Below are positions 59,455-64,000 of a stretch of DNA of 64,000 nt, piece by piece. The notes beneath the pieces are model-generated. The model was not told the DNA's origin and did no database searches. It saw only the letters and a program-made list of their open reading frames with translations. Positions within the stretch are counted from its first letter, which is position 1, and each line of letters starts with the position of its first letter. The position numbers and the translations under genes were made by a program. The DNA comes from Glandiceps talaboti (taxonomy: Eukaryota; Hemichordata; Enteropneusta; Spengelidae): contig NC_135553.1 of assembly GCF_964340395.1 (NCBI RefSeq), forward strand, positions 26,093,449-26,157,448, read 5' to 3'.

Positions 59455-59800
59455 ATTGGTTCTGTGGTGCTAGAAATATGAGTCAAAACATTCCAAATCC
59501 TCATTACTTTAATACTAGATTTCTATAGATTGAGGAGGTATAATTACATTAGTCCTCAAGATTTTCCTTTATTCAGTCAGATAAAAACCTTATGACCTAC
59601 ATGTACTAGCTTGTCTTTTGACTCTTAGTGACAATTAAGGCTGTAGTGACAAGGCTGTAGTGACAAGGCTGTAGTGACAAGGCTGTAGCAACATGGCTGT
59701 AGTGACAAGGCCTCTTAGGTCACTCATATTTTCCTTGGCTGAATGAAAACAATTAGTGGGGAGTACTACTACTAATGGAAACCTAGCTTTCAGCATACTT
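59455..59800. repeat. Family B palindromic repeat, copy 4, with internal 14-bp expansion
   Basis: The left arm has GGTGCTAGAAATATGAGTCA, AACATTCCAAATCC, TTCCTTTATTCAGTCAG and CCTTATGACCTAC. The right arm has CCTCTTAGGTCACTCATATT and TTCCTTGGCTGAATGAAAAC. Between the arms GGCTGTAGTGACAA is repeated about five times (59639-59710). Confidence 0.75.
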
Positions 59801-60130
59801 AAGATAGACACAAACTAAAACTATTGAGGTAGATTACACAAATAGGTTACAGCTGTGCCTCAGTTGTGTGAATCTGATCTGATCACCCTGTAATCAATAT
59901 AGTGCAAACCATTCTGGAAGTCCCTTAATAAGATCATACAAGTCATCAGATATGCTACTTTAGTGCGAGTTCAGTCACTGTCCATTTCAAATAATAATTT
60001 TTATCAACATGTTGCAGCAATAGTTTTAGTTTGTGTCTATGATCTTAGTTGAAAGTTTCCACTGTCCACTATTGTAGCTAATTATACCATGTGCAACCCT
60101 TGTTGTACACATTTGAACAAACTATGTTTA

Positions 60131-60395
60131 CCTACGTCATTGGTTCTGCTGTGCTCGAAACTTGAGTCAAAATATTCAGAATCACTGTTATTTCCCATAC
60201 TCTCTATTTGTACAGGTATTACATTATTCTCCACTATTGTTCTTTAGTCAACTGGAAAACGCTTGTGAAAAAAAGGTTTTATCTACACTTCTTCAGTTTG
60301 TATTGACGAAGGTCTCATATGTCACTTGTGTGTTATTCAGCTGAACAAAGACAACTATTGGAACAATATCTAACAAGAATGTGAAATACTATTAA
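60131..60395. repeat. Family B palindromic repeat, copy 5
   Basis: GTCATTGGTTCTGCTGTGCT with CGAAACTTGAGTCAAAATAT opens the copy. ATTATTCTCCACTATTGTTC and TTTAGTCAACTGGAAAACG follow. The right arm is GGTCTCATATGTCACTTGTG with TTATTCAGCTGAACAAAGAC. Confidence 0.6.
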
Positions 60396-60819
60396 AATGA
60401 CATTTGTAACAAGTTTTAATTGCCTGTTGTGAAAAAAATACTGTCCAAGGGTATACTTCTGTGACAATACTGATGTATATTAAATACTAGTAATTAATTA
60501 TGTAAAAGTGTGAATTTACAACTATTGTTTCTTAATAAGCAAACTACATTTCAATTATCTCACTGAACAGAACATGAAAATTAATTGAAAAACAAACATT
60601 CTGAAGAAAGTAGTCAAAACACTGACAGTTAAACAAGAAATTTATTACATAAATTGTGTCAAAACACAAATTGTCAAATCTGTGTTTGAACTATTAAAAC
60701 TCATACAAGGCTTTGAAATGTGACAACACAGACAGCAGAAGAGATATAGTATTAAAAATATACACTTACAGTCATGGAAAAAAAATAATTGTAATGTAAC
60801 ATTTTTATGTTTCAATTTT

Positions 60820-61131
60820 GGTTATATTTGGTAACATTATGTGTACTACATATAGGCAGACATGTGGTTTTGGTTATATTTGGTAACATTATGTGTACTA
60901 CATATAGGCAGACATGTGGTTTTGGTTATATTTGGTAACATTATGTGTACTACATATAGGCAGACATGTGGTTTTGGTTATATTTGGTAACATTATGTGT
61001 ACTACATATAGGCAGACATGTGGTTTTGGTTATATTTGGTAACATTATGTGTACTACATATAGGCAGACATGTGGTTTTGGTTATATTTGGTAACATTGT
61101 GTGTAGTACATATAGGCAGACATGTGGTTTA
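60820..61131. repeat. 52-bp minisatellite, 6 copies
   Basis: Copies start GGTTATATTTGGTAACATTA at 60820, 60872 and every 52 bp, and end GGCAGACATGTGGTTTT. They are almost identical; only the last carries TTGTGTGTAGTAC. Confidence 0.97.
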
Positions 61132-61556
61132 TATATATGTTTAATGAAGTAGATAAGTCTATCTGATACCTCGTCTACCTAGCAACAGTGAAGTTTAATA
61201 CAAATAGTACTGTTATAATCAGGAACTAAATGTTTGTATTTCACTTTGGGAATTGTTTGGGTACTTGTCATTATAAGCTGTGTACATACATTAAGTGATG
61301 GACACTCACCTGACATACATACATATAGGTATTGAATCCAACCTCAGACCACTAGATGCTACTGTCATTTGTTCAAGTATAAGCGGATGCTTGTTTACAA
61401 GCCATTTACCATGTGCATACATGATCAGCACTAGCTGCAACTGGAATGTTTTCTTGAAAATGTTTTATTTAACTACAATTACTTGCTCATAATATCTTGA
61501 AGTTACACACTGAATAGTAAATTGCATCACCTGTGGGTAAACATTTTTTTATATAC

Positions 61557-61745
61557 CTGTATACAGGAGAAATCAAATTGATTTGGGTCCACACCTAAAA
61601 ATCAGCCCCCTCAGTGGTGATCATGATTTCAGTACTACTTATAAGTTATAACATATAAAATGTCTGATATTTCAACAATTTTCAGTGAATATATTGTGGA
61701 CTTGTCTGATCCAAAAATGATACTCCAGTTACATCTAGTACAGTT
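61557..61745 (-). repeat. Dispersed repeat family A, copy 4
   Basis: On the minus strand GTAACTGGAGTATCATTTTT, CAGACAAGTCCACAATATAT, TCACTGAAAATTGTTGAAAT and GGTGTGGACCCAAATCAATT follow the order of the copy at 15065-15290. Confidence 0.7.
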
Positions 61746-61799
61746 TTAACACTGTGACAGATTCAAAACCAAGCTTTTCCTCAATATTTAAACTTATCA

Positions 61800-61965
61800 C
61801 TACACCACCTACATATAATAATGACTGCTAATTAACACATACAATGTCTTTTTATAAGTACTTGACCAATTTTTAGTGAATATATCTTTGTTTACTTGAT
61901 GAAAAAAACCCATCCCAGTTACACTTTACAGCTAGGGCAGGTTTCAGCTTGTTTACAGTAATTTA
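61800..61965 (-). repeat. Dispersed repeat family A, copy 5 (partial)
   Basis: On the minus strand TGTAAAGTGTAACTGGGATG and CACTAAAAATTGGTCAAGTA match the first half of copy 4, in the same orientation and directly beside it. Confidence 0.5.
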
Positions 61966-62179
61966 GGTTGTAGTGCATGTATACACTTCTTTTCCAAATA
62001 AGACAATCCTGTGAAATGTTTCGCCATGGCAACTGGTTCCTTGAGATTAAAGTTTGTACATTATTGAATGTTTTTTACAATGATGTTTCTTTAAGAAAGA
62101 CATGCTAATGGCTAATACATATTTTATGTTCTTCTTTTTTTAATGAAACAACTGCATGCTTTTAGGGAAGGTTGAGGAA

Positions 62180-62256
62180 GTTATGTAGGGTCATTTAGTA
62201 GGACTGTGCCAAGGGTAGTTATGTAGGGTCATGTAGTAGAACTGTGCCAGGAGTAC
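62180..62256. repeat. 38-bp direct duplication
   Basis: GTTATGTAGGGTCATTTAG with ACTGTGCCAAGGGTA recurs 38 bp on as GTTATGTAGGGTCATGTAG with ACTGTGCCAGGAGTA. Confidence 0.93.
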
Positions 62257-64000
62257 TAATTTTGTAACTGTATGTGATGATGATGGTGACATTCATGATG
62301 GAAAGTGAATTTGTACTACTTATTAAGTAAAAATTTATTTTTTTGTCAAAAATGTGCATGTTTATCACGTTAATGTTCATGTAATTTATATAGCCGAAGT
62401 TGGGGCTTGTACAAATAAAGGAGAAATCATTGCTACTACAGATTCTTTGAGTACAGATTTTGTAAAGAGTATTTTGGAATTATTGAAAGCAATTGTTCTT
62501 AGCTCTGTTCTCGATCTCTTGGAATGGCAAAGGGGAGGGAAAGGAAGCATATGGGACTTTGAATAGCTATTATAGTGTTGGGGAATTCATAATTCTTATG
62601 TTTGCAGTGATTTTATTGACAATGATAAAGACAATTTAAGTACCCCATAGGTACATGTATGTTCAAATATTTACAAAGGCTGCAATACACTCACTCAGTC
62701 TGTGTAAAAGATGATGAATGGGATACAAAACTTATCACATATAGCGGTAACTCAATCCACTTCAGGTGGATGACTTTGCTGGGAGAATTCGGGTGGATTT
62801 TATTTAAATATTCAGTTCTTGAGGCTTTTCATAAATACTGGGTGTGTTCAGTGTTAGGTTTGGCCTTTTGAAGTCATACATATTTGTAAGACTAGTAAGA
62901 GGACTACAGATGATCATGAAGGGTTTTCCTGATATGGACTTTTTTTACTACTTTCTTCAGCATTAATAATGCACAAAATTTTCAGCAACTAATGATTTCT
63001 GACAATTTTATCTCTTGGATGTGTGGGTGTATACATAACAAAGTTCATGAAATTGCAATAGAGCACTGGATTTTTTGTGTACATCTGTATATACATCATT
63101 TATGACATAATTTTAGTTGCAGAAAAGTATTTGATTACTTGATGGCAATCATCCTGGTATCCTCAGGGCTATACTTTATGTCTGCGTGCACCATAGATGA
63201 AGATAGAGGATGGATCTGTGGAGAATTTAATGCTGATTACCACTACAACCATAGGGGATGAATTCACATATAAAAGTTTGATGATATATTCTCTGGGCTA
63301 ATACATGTTGAGGACAAATAAGTGAATGTTCCTTGCATTTATACCCAAAGGAACTACTTAGATGTAGATACTAAAATTTACAATTGTCAACTTGATTTGT
63401 CTAATGTACTTCGGTATTTTTGCTGAGGCCTAATGAAGCAAATTATGTGGTTGTATAAATTACCTGATGCTACCTAGTTTTTCCTAACTAATGTTGAACT
63501 TTTTGTGTAGTCTGAATTTTTTGTTCAGAAATGACAGGTTTTAACCAGAAATTGAGAATGGCAAAACAAAGAATACAGACATCATGACCCCCGAAATATA
63601 AAAATTGGCAAAGCTATCAACAGAATTGAGATCCTAATAATATTGGAAGGGTATATTCATGTAGGTAATGAGCACTGACAGTTTCATTTACAACTAAAAT
63701 CAAAAACCCTGATACAAAACATCACCAGGCTCAACAAGAATCTCACTAACACTGCTCTATTTTTTGTCTGGCTAGACAACATACAATCCATGTATTTCTT
63801 TGATGTTATAAAATCTTCTCGTCTGGCTCGACAAAAATCTTATTAATATTTCCACGTTATTGTCTGGCATGACAAAAACTATTACAATTGATACATTTTA
63901 GTCAATTGACTGTCTCAAAAATATCAAAGAATGCACCAGACCTTAGGTTTACCAGGCAGGGACATATGAATTTGGCGTTGATCTCCTAAGATAATGGTAG
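62257..64000. other. No gene recognised
   Basis: CpG-poor AT-rich sequence to the window end. CTGGCTCGACAAAAA, CTGGCTAGACAAC and CTGGCATGACAAAAAC near 63770-63880 suggest a short diverged repeat. Confidence 0.4.

Larger units (their letters stand above)
16617..64000 (+). other. Putative large intron/gene body to window end
   Basis: From about 17.4 kb CpG is scarce (about 2 in 21301-21600 and 2 in 47161-47460, against about 9 in 11761-12060, by hand). TpG/CpA-rich, exon-poor DNA full of repeats follows to the end. In animals with mosaic methylation this is typical of transcribed, methylated introns. I found no convincing second coding exon; weak candidates are noted at 33548 and 33125. It could equally contain several genes whose short exons I missed. 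Confidence 0.35.

Overview
This is a window of AT-rich, intron- and repeat-dominated animal nuclear DNA, most likely from a marine invertebrate. The evidence is fragments of non-LTR retrotransposons, a tRNA-derived SINE, TA-flanked inverted-repeat DNA elements, dense microsatellites and several long minisatellites. There is no bacterial-style operon, rRNA, tRNA gene or CRISPR array, and the species cannot be named from the sequence. Most open reading frames here are artefacts of short tandem repeats.

Layout. From 1 to about 16 kb the DNA keeps a fairly normal number of CpG dinucleotides and looks intergenic. It holds the end of a possible DNA transposon (421-754), a frameshifted reverse-transcriptase C-terminus (757-1004), a decayed minus-strand coiled-coil pseudogene (2545-4075), a diverged ~120-bp tandem repeat (4215-4830), Z-DNA-prone (TG)n(CG)n tracts (5456-5800), a ~2.8-kb array of 29-bp units (6410-9210) and many microsatellites. 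A 62-nt exon-like block with a perfect GTAAGT donor lies at 11092-11153.

The best-supported gene signal is a promoter-like region and first coding exon at about 15.5-16.6 kb on the plus strand. It has a CRE palindrome at 15820, a strong splice donor at 15942, and an ATG at 16498 with good Kozak context, read to a donor at 16617. Downstream, from about 17.4 kb to the end, CpG becomes rare. In an invertebrate with gene-body methylation this would fit one long transcribed unit whose introns fill the rest of the window. I infer that; I could not identify the protein. CpG is high again at 32.15-33.5 kb (possible internal promoter or exon) and at 44.5-46.0 kb (a nested transposon pair).

The presumed intronic part carries a (TTTTA)n run, an ancient ~110-bp satellite followed by a 50-bp minisatellite (22.5-24.4 kb), a 24-bp array with an exact 200-bp duplication offset (24.5-25.2 kb), a 27/23-bp minisatellite open in all three minus frames (27.9-29.5 kb), 38-bp (34.3 kb), 82-bp (43.1 kb) and 52-bp (60.8 kb) arrays, a tRNA-derived SINE (52.3 kb), a palindromic element (53.9 kb), and repeated copies of two dispersed families called here A and B. 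In family A and family B copies, private tandem arrays have grown inside the element.

No intact multi-gene system is visible. The most interesting observations are the CpG boundary that coincides with a first exon, tandem arrays nested in dispersed repeats, the nested transposons at 44.4-46.0 kb, and the coiled-coil pseudogene.
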